DNA of 64,000 bases from Paracoccaceae bacterium (lineage in GTDB: Bacteria > Pseudomonadota > Alphaproteobacteria > Rhodobacterales > Rhodobacteraceae), in NCBI GenBank assembly GCA_012103375.1, contig WLWX01000001.1, positions 3,452,492 through 3,516,491 of the forward strand. The letters are read 5' to 3'. Shown one piece after another: positions 29,109 through 38,159 of this stretch. The position numbers and the translations under genes are program-made. The first letter of the stretch is position 1. The number at the start of each line of letters is the position of its first letter. The notes below the pieces were generated by a model. The model was not told the origin of the DNA, searched no databases, and was given only the letters and a program-made list of their open reading frames with translations.

Positions 29109-29698
29109 GCCATCTTTTCCAGAAGCAGATCGTGCCGTGCGGTGAAGGCGGCGCGTACCTCGACCGGCGGGCGCAGCACAATATCCAGCCCCGCCATGAG
29201 GTCAGGATTGGGGCGCAAAAACAACTTGTTCGCCTCAGCCTCGGAAAAACCGGCGATCTGGGTCGCCTCCAGCCAGGCCGACATCCGGTCGGCGCGCTTG
29301 ATCTTTTGCTTGATGGTTTTCGGGATTGTCGCCGGCAGACCAAAGCGCAGATGCACTGCCGCCATCAACCGATCATCCAATGCGCCATAGCCCGGCCCAA
29401 CAGCGGCCTTCACCGGAGAGATCATATCGCCGATGACATATTCTGGCGCATCGTGCAGCAATGCTGCCAGGCACCATTTGGCCGGTAAGTTCGGCGCAAT
29501 GCGGCGGAACAGAGCCTCGACCAGCAGCGAATGTTCGGCCACGGAATAGGGCCAGTCGCCATGTGTCTGCCCGTTCCAGCGCGCCACAAAGGCCAGCCCA
29601 TGGGCGATGTCGCCAATCTCGACATCCATCGGGGTCGGGTCCAGCAGGTCCAGACGGCGACCCGAAAGCATGCGTTGCCAGGCGCGTGCGGGTTTCAC
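29105..29698 (-). CDS. HD-domain phosphohydrolase (YfbR-like)
   Basis: 197 residues from a GTG start at 29698 that overlaps the glycosyltransferase stop (GTGA); the product begins MKPARAWQRMLSGRRLDLLDP. The HD metal motif is split as SVAEHSLLVEAL (His) and ALLHDAPEYVIGDM (His-Asp), as in 5'-deoxynucleotidase YfbR relatives, followed by a helical C-terminal half. Likely a nucleotide phosphohydrolase; substrate not proven. The far upstream ATG would overlap the glycosyltransferase by about 200 nt and is rejected. Confidence 0.82.
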   Translation of the reverse strand: MKPARAWQRMLSGRRLDLLDPTPMDVEIGDIAHGLAFVARWNGQTHGDWPYSVAEHSLLVEALFRRIAPNLPAKWCLAALLHDAPEYVIGDMISPVKAAVGPGYGALDDRLMAAVHLRFGLPATIPKTIKQKIKRADRMSAWLEATQIAGFSEAEANKLFLRPNPDLMAGLDIVLRPPVEVRAAFTARHDLLLEKMA

Positions 29699-30654
29699 CG
29701 GGCGATATCGCTTCGGCCGGGAAAACGCGCCATGTAGCGATGCATCTTGCGGACATTCATCAGCCCGCGGAAGAACATCGAAACTGTTTTGGGCAGGTTT
29801 GACAAAGGCGACGCACTCGGTGGATCGAACGGCAGATCGGGAAAATGCTGTTTTAGAAATGGTATCATGCGATCGGCAAACCGAGGCGGCAGAATCGATT
29901 TTGGATCTTTCCATGGCTTAATGCGGCCGATGAAATGTGCGATATTGGCGTTGACCAGAACTTCGAACAACATCGACTTGCGCGTCAGTTGCCAATTCCA
30001 GATTGGCGAAAGCTCCAACCAGTCACCGCGCAGAGTGCAGTTCAGCAAGTTCTGATCATGGCCACTCAGCCGAGCAATCTCTCGGTGACCAATTTCGGTC
30101 GCCTGCACCGTTATATCTTGTGACAGCCATGCCTGTGTGTCGATGAGCATGACACCACTGTTGAAATAGCGCTCGCTGGGCCAGCCGAAGGTTCGAAACT
30201 GCGTCGGGCGACGCTTGGGGTTGCGCCATTGCGCGGCATCGCGAACGGCGGCAATGGCGTGGTTCTGCAGGTCCATGGCCATGAGCGATGCAAAATCGCC
30301 ACCTTGAATGAAGATATCACAGTCCAGATAAAGCAGCCTGTCGTAGTCATCAGCAAAGGCGCCCGGCAGCGCGAGCCTGAGATAGACGCTTTCGGTTCGG
30401 CGATCGTCCAAATTCAATCCGGTGAAAGCACCGCCTGTTGTGATCTTGCAAATCCGAATGTCCAGATGACCAAGGCTCTCTGGAATGTCGAGGTCATCCA
30501 TAGTGGCGATGACAATGTCGAATTCCCGGTTCGGATGTGAATCGATAATCTGAGACGTGGCAAATAATGCGAAAGGCAGATACCCCTGGTCGGTACAAAA
30601 CACGACTGCGTGCCGAAACCGGGCCGGAATTTCTGAGCTGGATGAGTAATTCAT
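29695..30654 (-). CDS. glycosyltransferase family 8
   Basis: 319-residue retaining glycosyltransferase of the LgtC/GT8 type. The N-terminus HAVVFCTDQGYLPFALFATSQI (from residue 15) is the nucleotide-sugar binding start, with the metal-binding DxD as LYLDCDIFI (Asp111, Asp113). RYFNSGVMLIDTQAW and the C-terminal HFIGRIKPWK (His for Mn) are conserved in the family. It probably decorates lipopolysaccharide or capsule; acceptor unknown. First gene of a three-gene overlapping unit with the HD and GNAT genes, and divergent from ahcY. Confidence 0.88.
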   Translation of the reverse strand: MNYSSSSEIPARFRHAVVFCTDQGYLPFALFATSQIIDSHPNREFDIVIATMDDLDIPESLGHLDIRICKITTGGAFTGLNLDDRRTESVYLRLALPGAFADDYDRLLYLDCDIFIQGGDFASLMAMDLQNHAIAAVRDAAQWRNPKRRPTQFRTFGWPSERYFNSGVMLIDTQAWLSQDITVQATEIGHREIARLSGHDQNLLNCTLRGDWLELSPIWNWQLTRKSMLFEVLVNANIAHFIGRIKPWKDPKSILPPRFADRMIPFLKQHFPDLPFDPPSASPLSNLPKTVSMFFRGLMNVRKMHRYMARFPGRSDIAR

Positions 30655-30795
30655 TAATGTGTCTTTCCTCTACAGCGTTGAGGCAGCCCGGATGTGCCGG
30701 ATTTGCTATTCGATTTCCGTTGCATTGCCCAGATCGAATACCGGTGCTATCTGCCGCCAAGAAATGCCGCCCGACGCTGAAGGAGCCTGACTGCC

Positions 30796-32175
30796 ATGCC
30801 CGATTATATCGTAAAAGACATCGCCCTTGCCGGGTACGGCCGCAAAGAGCTGGACATAGCGGAAACCGAAATGCCGGGTCTGATGGCCCTGCGCGAGGAA
30901 TTCGGGACCGAGAAACCGCTGAAAGGTGCGCGAATCGTCGGATCGCTCCACATGACGATCCAGACGGCGGTGCTGATCGAAACGCTGGTGGCGCTGGGCG
31001 CTGATGTGCGCTGGGCGTCCTGCAACATATTCTCGACCCAGGATCATGCGGCAGCGGCGATTGCCGAAGCGGGCGTGCCGGTCTTCGCGATCAAGGGGCA
31101 ATCGCTGGAAGAACATTGGGATTACCTGGATAAATCCTTCGCATTCCCCGATGGCGCGAACCTGATCCTGGACGATGGCGGCGACGCGACGCTTTACGTG
31201 CTGCTGGGTGCGCGGATTGAAGGCGGGGAGGAGTTCGGCGTTCCGGGGTCCGAGGAAGAAGAGGTCATTCAGGCGCAGATCAAGAAGCGCATGGCGGCAA
31301 GCCCCGGCTGGTTCACCAAGACGCGCGACGCGATTAAAGGTGTTTCCGAAGAAACCACCACTGGCGTGCACCGTCTGTATGAGTTGCAGCGTGATGGCCG
31401 CCTGCCGTTCCCGGCGATTAACGTCAATGACTCGGTCACCAAATCGAAGTTCGACAACAAGTATGGCTGCAAGGAATCGCTGGTCGACGGTATCCGCCGC
31501 GCCACCGACACGATGATGGCCGGTAAGGTCGCCGTGGTCTGTGGCTATGGAGATGTCGGCAAGGGCAGTGCGGCCAGCCTGCGCGGGGCCGGGGCGCGTG
31601 TCAAAGTTACCGAAGTCGATCCGATTTGCGCCCTGCAGGCGGCGATGGACGGGTTTCAGGTTGTCACGCTGGAAGACGCCATCGACGCCGATATCTTCAT
31701 CACCACGACCGGCAATAAGGACGTGATCCGCATCGAGCACATGCGTGAGATGAAGGACATGGCGATTGTCGGCAACATCGGCCATTTCGACAATGAAATT
31801 CAGATCGCCAACCTGAAAAACCACAAGTGGACCAACATCAAGGACCAGGTGGATATGATCGAAATGCCCTCAGGCAACCGGATCATCCTGCTGTCCGAGG
31901 GGCGTCTGCTGAACCTGGGCAATGCCACCGGCCACCCCAGTTTCGTGATGTCAGCCAGCTTTACCAACCAGGTCCTGGCGCAGATGGAACTGTGGAACCG
32001 CGGCGATGCCTATAAGAACGAGGTTTACGTTTTGCCCAAGCATCTGGACGAGAAAGTCGCGCGGCTGCATCTGGCCAAGGTCGGCGCCAAGCTGACCGAA
32101 CTTGCGCCCGAACAGGCGGTCTATATCGGCGTGACGCCGGAAGGGCCGTTCAAGCCCGAACACTATCGGTACTAA
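30796..32175 (+). CDS. ahcY: adenosylhomocysteinase
   Basis: NAD-dependent hydrolysis of S-adenosylhomocysteine to adenosine and homocysteine in the methyl cycle. The 459-residue product has [32 protein letters not shown] (catalytic Lys and Asp), and NAD-binding [20 protein letters not shown] at about residue 248. The C-terminal end FKPEHYRY is a hallmark. The ribosome-binding site GAAGGAG precedes the ATG. In Rhodobacter this gene is near reg genes, as here. Its terminator is split by an IS630 insertion. Confidence 0.97.
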   Translation: MPDYIVKDIALAGYGRKELDIAETEMPGLMALREEFGTEKPLKGARIVGSLHMTIQTAVLIETLVALGADVRWASCNIFSTQDHAAAAIAEAGVPVFAIKGQSLEEHWDYLDKSFAFPDGANLILDDGGDATLYVLLGARIEGGEEFGVPGSEEEEVIQAQIKKRMAASPGWFTKTRDAIKGVSEETTTGVHRLYELQRDGRLPFPAINVNDSVTKSKFDNKYGCKESLVDGIRRATDTMMAGKVAVVCGYGDVGKGSAASLRGAGARVKVTEVDPICALQAAMDGFQVVTLEDAIDADIFITTTGNKDVIRIEHMREMKDMAIVGNIGHFDNEIQIANLKNHKWTNIKDQVDMIEMPSGNRIILLSEGRLLNLGNATGHPSFVMSASFTNQVLAQMELWNRGDAYKNEVYVLPKHLDEKVARLHLAKVGAKLTELAPEQAVYIGVTPEGPFKPEHYRY

Positions 32176-32201
32176 GAACGCGGATCAAAAAACGCCCGCT
32201 A

Positions 32202-33254
32202 AAGCGTTTCGACATTAACCTGAGACATATCCGGCGGCCTTAAAGTAGTTCCAGCATTCTACTGGGTCGTAGAGATCGCAGATTGCTCCGATTGCTTCGA
32301 AGACCTGGGTAAAGGACCTGGCCCCGATCCGTCGCAAATGGGCTTTCAGTTTAGAGAAGGCCTGCTCGATGGGATTCAGGTCGGGCGAGTACGGTGGCAG
32401 GTAAAGGAACCAGCAGCCGTGATTGCGTAAAGCCTGCGTCGCCTCCTTATTCCGGTGGGTTGCCAGGTTGTCGAGAATGACGACAGTGCCGGGGTTGATC
32501 TCGGGGACCAGCACTTCGCGGATGTAGGCCGCGAAGGCGGGGCCATCTATCGCTCCCTTGATGACCCAAGGTGCGATCAGCGCGCCTTGGGTCAGGCCCG
32601 CGATCAAGGTTTGGGTTCCCCAGCTTCCGAAGGGCGCATCCATCGTCAGGCGCTTACCGCGCTTGGCTCTGCCGCGTAGGCGCGTGAGGTTTGTCTTCAC
32701 TGCGGTTTCGTCAATAAAGACAACGCGCTCAGGAAAGGTCGCAATGGCTGGCGAGCGGTATCTGAACCAGTCGGCCCGTTGCTGCCTTACCTTGGCGCGG
32801 CGGCGCTCGGTTGCGACCAGCGACTTTTTTTGTACGTGAAGCCGAGCCGGGACAGAAGGTTGGCGATGGAGGAGTGATGCACCCGCACACCCTCTGCATC
32901 GGCCAGCGCATTACGCAACTCAAAGAGCGTGATGTCAGGGTCTTGTGCGATCAACTCCTCAAAGAATTCCCGATGCGGAGCCAGCTTTCCCTTGCCGCGC
33001 GGCGGTCCCTGCCGGGCAGGTTCCGCATGACCCTTCATCCTCACCTGACGCGCCCACCGCGCGCCTGTGGCAGGCGACAGCTTCAACCGCAACGCCGCCG
33101 CGCGCCCGCTCAACCCTTCTTCAATGTATCTCTGAAACCGTATCCGAAGCGCAGATGGCAAAGGTGCTGACATGATCCATCCTCCCAAACAGGATGAATC
33201 ACAGATCAGGTCTCAAGGGAATCCCTCGCGATTCAGGTTCAAGCCGAAACGCTT
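32202..33254 (-). mobile_element. IS630-family insertion sequence
   Basis: 1053-bp element with inverted ends: AAGCGTTTCG at the left and its complement CGAAACGCTT at the right, with partial similarity extending inward to CCTGA. It is flanked by the TA dinucleotide on both sides (32200-32201 and 33255-33256), the target duplication expected for IS630/Tc1-mariner elements. It carries one transposase gene in two overlapping frames. Confidence 0.9.
32215..33173 (-). CDS. IS630 family transposase (two frames, probable -1 frameshift)
   Basis: Frame 1 starts at ATG 33173 (MSAPLPSALRIRFQRYIEEGLSG, after a GGAGG site) and encodes the helix-turn-helix DNA-binding part ending in GFTYKK. At seven A residues (complement of 32825-32831) a -1 shift on A-AAA-AAG enters frame 2. 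Frame 2 reads SLVATERRRAK and carries the DDE domain: VVFIDETAVKT (first Asp), VVILDNLATHR (second Asp), SPDLNPIEQAFSKLK (Glu). Programmed frameshifting is common in IS630 elements, so the gene may be functional. All catalytic residues are visible. Confidence 0.88.
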
Positions 33255-33296
33255 TAGTGCGTCCAGCGAGCGTTTTCGTACCTGTTGCGGCGAAAC

Positions 33297-33449
33297 TCAG
33301 GCCTGAGAGCCGGGAATCCGCAGCATCTGACCGGGATAAATCTTGTCCGAGTCGCTCAGCATCGGGCGGTTCGCCTCAAATACATCGGTGTATTTCGCAC
33401 CGTTGCCCAGATGCGCCTCGGCGTTCTTGACAAAATTCCACAGTCCCAT
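33297..33449 (-). pseudogene. LysM protein remnant (50 codons, internally deleted YgaU-like)
   Basis: An open frame of 50 codons after a good ribosome-binding site (AAGGAAG). The first ten residues [10 protein letters not shown] match the start of BON-LysM (YgaU/Kbp-like) proteins. They run directly into [18 protein letters not shown] and [18 protein letters not shown], which is the end of a C-terminal LysM domain. The BON domain and the first LysM strand (about 100 residues in full-length relatives) are missing. I infer an in-frame internal deletion. It is flanked by IS630 on one side and MITE copy 2 on the other. Confidence 0.7.
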
Positions 33450-33568
33450 GGGTCTTCCTTTCCCTGGTTCATCGGACCATCGTGCCGCCGCAGGGATCCA
33501 AAGGTCAACTGGAACAGGTGCAATCGTGCGGGCCGACCCACCGTTAACTGCGCAGGCAGCTGCGGGCC

Positions 33569-33786
33569 GATTGTGTTGAAAAACTCCGAAATCAGAGCGT
33601 CGCGGATTTCTTGCGAAAACCTATGAAGCGAAATAGTCGGAAAGCTTTGACCACGAGACAGCGCATGGCTGCGCGTGAGCGCATGTAGGCGATTTGGGCC
33701 GACCCCCGCGCCAAAAATTTAGGATCGGGCTGCATGGAAAGAAAAATCATCGTTCAGGCCCTAAAACGGAGTTTTTCAACACAATC
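33569..33786. mobile_element. 218-bp MITE, copy 2 (upstream of the DUF2853 gene)
   Basis: Same sequence and orientation as copy 1, flanked by direct repeats GGCC (33565-33568 and 33787-33790). It lies between the LysM remnant and the DUF2853 gene, 127 bp before the start codon of the latter, so it may affect that promoter. No coding capacity. Confidence 0.93.
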
Positions 33787-33913
33787 GGCCGGATGCGGCC
33801 TCCGGGCAAGTTTTTGCTTTCTGTGTGCAGCCTTGGCGGCTAGTTTGGCGCCAAGCCGCCAATGATCGGCGCGCTCGATAAAGACACACAGGGACATTAA
33901 AGGGAGTATTCAC

Positions 33914-34255
33914 ATGGGTAAGAGAGACGATCTGATCGCACAATATGCCGACGATCTGCGCAGCAAATGCAACATGCAGCCGGACATGGATCTGCTGACC
34001 AAGGTCACAATCGGCTGCGGTCCGGCGATTTACAACGCCGATGCAAGCACGGTGGCTGGTACCGACGCGTCCGAGCTTGAGACGGTTAAAGAGAATTTTC
34101 TGATGAAGAAACTGGGCCTGCCCGATGGTCCGAACCTTATGGCGGCGATCAATTCCGTCATCGACACCTATGGCCGGTCCGAGCGTAACAAGTATCGCGC
34201 CGTGGTCTATTACATGCTGACCAAGCATTTCGGCAAAGAAAGCGTTTACCGCTAA
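33914..34255 (+). CDS. DUF2853 family protein
   Basis: 113-residue soluble, helical protein of the DUF2853 family, widespread in alphaproteobacteria and without known function. Recognised from MGKRDDLIAQYADDLRSKC at the start and RNKYRAVVYYMLTKHFGKE at the end. Ribosome-binding site AAAGGGAG precedes the ATG. Monocistronic, with its own terminator at 34276-34301; MITE copy 2 lies just upstream. Confidence 0.8.
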   Translation: MGKRDDLIAQYADDLRSKCNMQPDMDLLTKVTIGCGPAIYNADASTVAGTDASELETVKENFLMKKLGLPDGPNLMAAINSVIDTYGRSERNKYRAVVYYMLTKHFGKESVYR

Positions 34256-34275
34256 GCACCTGCCGAAGCAGAGGA

Positions 34276-34301
34276 AACGCCCGCCTGATCTGGCGGGCGT
34301 T
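34276..34301. terminator. hairpin terminator between DUF2853 and DUF1761 genes
   Basis: Perfect 10-bp stem: AACGCCCGCC (34276-34285), loop of 6, GGCGGGCGTT (34292-34301). It lies between convergent genes and is probably bidirectional. Confidence 0.8.
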
Positions 34302-34307
34302 ATCGTT

Positions 34308-34691
34308 TCAGAACAGCGTCAGCACCAATCCGATCAGGCCACAGCCGACAACCGTATAGGTGCAGTCCATCCAGATCAGTGACCTGGGCCGCATCGAAAA
34401 CATGATGTTGGTCACCATCCATGGCGAGGCGACGAACAGCCCCAGGCCAAGCCCGGTCATCACGCCCTTGCCGATTGTGTCGATGCCCGATCCGGCCAGA
34501 ATGTGGCGCGTCATACCGGCAACAACCACGGCCATGACAAAACTGACGATATAGGGCGCAGGATCTTTTCGGTTCACCGATTCTTCGGTCAGGCCGCTGG
34601 CGGCCATCCATTGCTTACCGATGACCCCGTACCAGATTGCGCCGAAAATCCACGCCGCGGCACCTGCCAAAATTACGCTGAGATATCCCAT
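34308..34691 (-). CDS. DUF1761 family membrane protein
   Basis: 127 residues from ATG 34691, chosen because GGAGG lies just upstream (longer starts lack one). Four hydrophobic segments; the N-terminus MGYLSVILAGAAAWIFGAIWYG and the FGAIWYGVIGKQWM motif are typical of DUF1761. Function unknown; predicted inner membrane protein. Confidence 0.78.
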   Translation of the reverse strand: MGYLSVILAGAAAWIFGAIWYGVIGKQWMAASGLTEESVNRKDPAPYIVSFVMAVVVAGMTRHILAGSGIDTIGKGVMTGLGLGLFVASPWMVTNIMFSMRPRSLIWMDCTYTVVGCGLIGLVLTLF

Positions 34692-34776
34692 TTGTCCCTC
34701 CGAACTTGATTTCTGCGTGCAAGTCTGACCGAATTCGCATGAACTGGCCATATCGGCCAATCAGCGGGGGTGTGCG

Positions 34777-35268
34777 ATGAAACGGTTTTTGATAATTGCG
34801 GTGCCGGTGTTCATCATCGGCTTCGGGGCAGGGGCGGCGTTCTGGTATCTTGCCTCGCCCTTGTGGATTGATCGCGAGGTGAGCGAAGCACTGCCCGCCG
34901 ATTTCATGGTGACCGAGGTGGCGACCGGGCAGTTCCAGGATGCGGATCGTGCCCACAAAGGCAGCGGAACCGCGCGTGTGCTGCAATCCGGCGGCGGGTC
35001 GCTACTGGTCCGGCTGGAGGATTTCCAGGTCACCAATGGTCCGGATCTTGAGGTTTGGCTGGTGAAAGAGGCGAATGTGACCGCATCCGCAGACGTCAAA
35101 AACAGCGAATGGATCGGGCTGGGTCAGCTGAAAGGCAATATCGGGGATCAGACCTATACAGTGCCAGATGGAACTGTGATCACAGACTATGGTTCGGTCG
35201 TGATATGGTGCGAACAATTCGGAGTCCTGTTCTCGCCCGCGATGCTGACACATACACCGGCAAGCTGA
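34777..35268 (+). CDS. DM13-domain protein, membrane anchored
   Basis: 163 residues. An N-terminal hydrophobic anchor (residues 4-25, FLIIAVPVFIIGFGAGAAFWYL) is followed by a DM13 domain from about residue 48. It contains FQDADRAHKGSGTARVLQ, LLVRLEDFQVTNGPDLEVWLV, and the late VVIWCEQFGVLFSPAML with the conserved Cys. DM13 domains are proposed to take part in redox or electron-transfer chemistry outside the cytoplasm; the partner is unknown here. Confidence 0.8.
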   Translation: MKRFLIIAVPVFIIGFGAGAAFWYLASPLWIDREVSEALPADFMVTEVATGQFQDADRAHKGSGTARVLQSGGGSLLVRLEDFQVTNGPDLEVWLVKEANVTASADVKNSEWIGLGQLKGNIGDQTYTVPDGTVITDYGSVVIWCEQFGVLFSPAMLTHTPAS

Positions 35269-35286
35269 GGCGCTCCCGCACCATCT

Positions 35287-35313
35287 TCTTTTCTCAAATA
35301 CTCCCGCCGGAGG
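35287..35313. repeat. CTCC-GGAGTATTT intergenic element (copy B)
   Basis: Reverse-oriented relative of the element at 13562-13612: read on the minus strand it gives CTCCGGCGGGAGTATTTGAG followed by AAAAGAA. It lies between the convergent DM13 and EVE genes, followed by a small GGGCC/GGCCC hairpin. Likely terminator-like. Confidence 0.5.
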
Positions 35314-35332
35314 CACGGGCCGTCAGGCCCGT

Positions 35333-35746
35333 CTATTCACCGGCGAGTTCCAGGATCACATCCCATTCGGCATCGCTGACCGGCTGCACGGAAAGCCGGG
35401 TGTTGTTGACGAGTACCATGTCGGCCAGACGCTCATCTGCTTTGCAGTCGGATAGCGTGACGTGTGTGGGAAGGGATCGCACCGCCTTGATGTCCACGCA
35501 TTCCCAACGCTCATCGTCGGTGGTGCTGTCGGGGTGGGCTTCGGCGATCACCTCGACCACGCCGACGATCTTCTTGTCGGCCTGCGACAGATAGAAGAAC
35601 CCCTGATCGCCCACCTTCATTTCACGCATGACGTTGCGCGCCTGGTAATTGCGCACACCGTCCCATTCTTCGCCGTCTTCGCCCTTTGCGACCTGCTGTT
35701 CCCAGCTCCAGGTCGAGGCTTCGGATTTGAACAGGTATTTTGCCAT
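35333..35746 (-). CDS. EVE domain-containing protein
   Basis: 137 residues from ATG 35746 (MAKYLFKSEASTWSWEQQ), a PUA-like EVE domain that binds modified bases in nucleic acids. The family features GVRNYQARNVMREMKVGDQGFFYLS and the late LVNNTRLSVQPVSDAEWD are clear. Its start overlaps the stop of the yciI-like gene (TGATG). Cellular role not established for this branch. Confidence 0.88.
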   Translation of the reverse strand: MAKYLFKSEASTWSWEQQVAKGEDGEEWDGVRNYQARNVMREMKVGDQGFFYLSQADKKIVGVVEVIAEAHPDSTTDDERWECVDIKAVRSLPTHVTLSDCKADERLADMVLVNNTRLSVQPVSDAEWDVILELAGE

Positions 35747-36018
35747 CAGCCCACCACCTTCTTCCATTCGATCAACGTCACGGTTTCAAACAACCCGGCC
35801 CGTGCATAGGGATCGCCATCGGCCCAATTCTGCGCCGTTGCAAGGTCACGCGTGTCCAGAATAATCAGGGAGCCGCACATCTTGCCCTCATCATCCAGAA
35901 GCGGACCGGCCTGCTGGACGACCCCGGTTTCGGCGATTTAGGCCAGATGCGCTGCGCGGTTGTCCAGCCGGATTTGCGGGGCGTCGGATTTATCTTTGGC
36001 AATCAGGGCGACAAGCAT
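35746..36018 (-). pseudogene. YciI-like protein with an in-frame nonsense codon
   Basis: A 91-codon frame (including the terminal stop) starting at ATG 36018: MLVALIAKDKSDAPQIRLDN and RAAHLA, then TAA at 35940-35938 (codon 27), then IAETGVVQQAGPLLDDEGKM and on to VTLIEWKKVVG. Relatives have Tyr at the position of the stop (HLAYI), so a single base change would explain it. No credible internal start rescues the N-terminal strand and active-site His/Asp region of the ferredoxin-like fold. It is coupled to the EVE gene by a 1-nt overlap and follows gpsA by 3 nt. Confidence 0.85.
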
Positions 36019-36021
36019 GGG

Positions 36022-36978
36022 TTACTCTCGTTTCAAGGGGCGGCGCAGCAGTGCCTCGGTGACATCGGCGACACTGCGCTGGCCATCAAACACCGCCGCC
36101 ACGGCCGAGGCAATCGGCATATCAAGATCGCGTGCCCGGGCCAGCCGGACGACGGCCTTCGCTGTTGCGATACCTTCGGTCGTGGCGGCGGGCAGTGGAT
36201 TGCCCTGACCAACCGTCAGACCGGCCAGATAATTACGGGATTTCTCCGAAGTTGCCGTCAGGATCAGATCTCCGAATCCCGACAGACCTGCCAGGGTTTC
36301 AGGCCGCGCAGCGGTGGTGCGGGCAAATCGCTGCATTTCGGCGAACCCCCGGGTGATCAGCGCGGCGCGCGCGCTTTCGCCGTGGCCAGCCCCGATGGAC
36401 AGCCCGGCGGCAAGTGCGATGACATTTTTCAGTGCTCCACCCAGTTCGGCCCCGGCGGTGTCATCGCTGAGGTACAGGCGGAGTTCCGGCGTCGACAGCG
36501 TCGACTGCAGATGCGCCCCGGTTTCCGCATCGGCAGAAGCCAATGTAAGTGCTGTTGGCAAGCCGATGGCAATATCGGCGGCAAAAGACGGGCCCGTCAG
36601 GATCGCGGTTTTGGCGGCAGGGCACAGCGTGTCGAGCAGGCTGACAGGACCAAGGCCACGTATCAGGTCAATACCCTTGCAGCAGGAAATAAGCGTTTTG
36701 CGGTGAATCAGAGCCGCATTGCCTTCAACAAACGTGGCAAGCTTCTGCATTGGCACGGCCAGAAGTAGCGTTTCGGCCTGCGCCGCTGTTTCCAGCGTGG
36801 CGGTGGCGCTCAGACTGTCCGGCAAAACAACACCCGGCAGGCGTTTTGCGTTTTCCCGCGTTGCATTCATCTGCGCGGCCCCATCGCGGGCGTATAAGGT
36901 CACCTCGGCCCCGTTGCGCGACAGGGCGACAGCCAGTGCAGTGCCGAAGGCGCCCGCGCCGAGGACAGCAACACTCAT
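36022..36978 (-). CDS. gpsA: NAD(P)H-dependent glycerol-3-phosphate dehydrogenase
   Basis: Makes sn-glycerol-3-phosphate from dihydroxyacetone phosphate for phospholipid synthesis. 318 residues from ATG 36978, which overlaps the tsaD stop (ATGA). NAD-binding [13 protein letters not shown] at about residues 7-19, [20 protein letters not shown], and the catalytic [12 protein letters not shown] are present. Longer upstream starts fall inside tsaD and are rejected. Confidence 0.95.
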   Translation of the reverse strand: MSVAVLGAGAFGTALAVALSRNGAEVTLYARDGAAQMNATRENAKRLPGVVLPDSLSATATLETAAQAETLLLAVPMQKLATFVEGNAALIHRKTLISCCKGIDLIRGLGPVSLLDTLCPAAKTAILTGPSFAADIAIGLPTALTLASADAETGAHLQSTLSTPELRLYLSDDTAGAELGGALKNVIALAAGLSIGAGHGESARAALITRGFAEMQRFARTTAARPETLAGLSGFGDLILTATSEKSRNYLAGLTVGQGNPLPAATTEGIATAKAVVRLARARDLDMPIASAVAAVFDGQRSVADVTEALLRRPLKRE

Positions 36979-38081
36979 GCCTTGGCCCCTTTCTTTCCCG
37001 ATCCCAGCATGGCGGGTTGGCGGGTGTCCAGCGGCCAGCGTGGGCGCGCCGACAGGGTCATATCGTCCCGGTGTCCGGCGCGAAAACTTTCGATCCCGGC
37101 CCAAGCGATCATGGCCGCGTTGTCGGTGCACAGGGCCAGTGGCGGGGCCAGAAACCGAGTGTTGGTTTCGCGGCACAGGTCCTGCAGGCCGGTGCGAAGC
37201 AAGGCGTTTGCCGCGACCCCACCGGCGACCGCGAAACCTGTGACCGGGCCGCAGGCGCTCAATGCGCGGCGCGATTTCGCGATCAGAACCTCCGCGACAG
37301 CGGCCTGAAAACCTGCGGCCAGATCAGCGCGGTCCTGTTTTGTGATCACATCATCGCTGATCTGCTGATCCCGCGTCCGCATCAGCGCGGTCTTGAGGCC
37401 CGAAAATGACAGGTCGCAGCCGGGCCGGTCCAGCAGTGGGCGCGGAAAGGCGAATCGCTTTGGATCGCCCTCGACCGCCTCGGCCTCGACCGCGGGACCG
37501 CCGGGTTGTCCCAGCCCCAGCAGGCGCGCTGCCTTGTCGAAAGCCTCACCCGGGGCGTCGTCGATGGTGCCGCCCAACCGGGTGAACGCCTGTGGGCCGC
37601 TGACTTTCAGAAACTGGCAATGACCGCCAGAGACCAGCAGCATCAGATAGGGAAACCCAAGCCCATCCGTCAGGCGCGGCGTCAGGGCGTGTCCGGCCAG
37701 ATGGTTGACACCGATCAGCGGCAGGCCGGTCGCCGCCGACAGGCCCTTGGCGCACATGACACCCGACAGCACCCCCCCGATCAGCCCCGGACCAGCGGTG
37801 ACGGCGATGGCATCAAGATCCGCAAACCCGCACTGCGCCTTGCTCAGCGCCTGTTCCACCACAAGGTCCAGTTTCTCTGCATGGGCGCGGGCCGCAATCT
37901 CGGGTACGACACCGCCAAAATCGGCGTGCAGATCGCCTTGCCCCGCGACGACCGAGGACAGGATCTCGGCCGGTTCGCCGGGGTGGTCGCGTACCACGGC
38001 GGCGGCGGTGTCGTCGCAGCTGCTCTCGATCCCAAGCAGGGTCACCGGATGATCCGGGTCTGGTTTGATTGCCTTGGTCAT
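36975..38081 (-). CDS. tsaD: tRNA N6-adenosine threonylcarbamoyltransferase TsaD
   Basis: Catalytic subunit that transfers the threonylcarbamoyl group to A37 of tRNA. The 368-residue product starts at ATG 38081 ([25 protein letters not shown]). ASKHA-fold features: [13 protein letters not shown], metal-binding HLAGHAL (His pair), [11 protein letters not shown], and [10 protein letters not shown]. It works with TsaE (encoded at 23969-24490). Upstream extension of the frame runs antisense through hemD and is not real. Confidence 0.96.
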   Translation of the reverse strand: MTKAIKPDPDHPVTLLGIESSCDDTAAAVVRDHPGEPAEILSSVVAGQGDLHADFGGVVPEIAARAHAEKLDLVVEQALSKAQCGFADLDAIAVTAGPGLIGGVLSGVMCAKGLSAATGLPLIGVNHLAGHALTPRLTDGLGFPYLMLLVSGGHCQFLKVSGPQAFTRLGGTIDDAPGEAFDKAARLLGLGQPGGPAVEAEAVEGDPKRFAFPRPLLDRPGCDLSFSGLKTALMRTRDQQISDDVITKQDRADLAAGFQAAVAEVLIAKSRRALSACGPVTGFAVAGGVAANALLRTGLQDLCRETNTRFLAPPLALCTDNAAMIAWAGIESFRAGHRDDMTLSARPRWPLDTRQPAMLGSGKKGAKA

Positions 38082-38159
38082 GGCGCGCAGGTAACACCAC
38101 AGGCGGCGACCCCACAATGCCGGAGCTTGCGTGCCCCCCGTGACCAAACCGCAGTACCC

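Larger units (their letters stand above)
32191..33276 (+). terminator. ahcY rho-independent terminator, split by IS630
   Basis: Left arm AACGCCCGCT (32191-32200) and right arm AGCGAGCGTT (33265-33274, followed by TT) pair over 9 of 10 bases once the IS630 element and one TA are removed. The restored loop is about 10 nt and ends in a short T run. The element therefore sits in the terminator loop. Its original role as the ahcY terminator is inferred from position, 15 nt after the stop codon. Confidence 0.7.

Noticed and set aside
29105-29914. A longer 269-residue form of the HD protein starting at 29914.
   Set aside because: The extra part overlaps the glycosyltransferase coding sequence; the GTG at 29698 overlaps the preceding stop, as typical for coupled genes.
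30655-30795. Possible SAH or SAM-type riboswitch upstream of ahcY.
   Set aside because: I looked for conserved core segments of these riboswitches and did not find a convincing match; a covariance-model search would be needed.
30706-31824. A 372-codon minus-strand frame.
   Set aside because: It is fully antisense to ahcY and matches no known protein features.
37506-38159. N-terminal extension of the hemD frame by more than 200 codons.
   Set aside because: The extension is antisense to tsaD; the HemD fold begins at the ATG at 38160.
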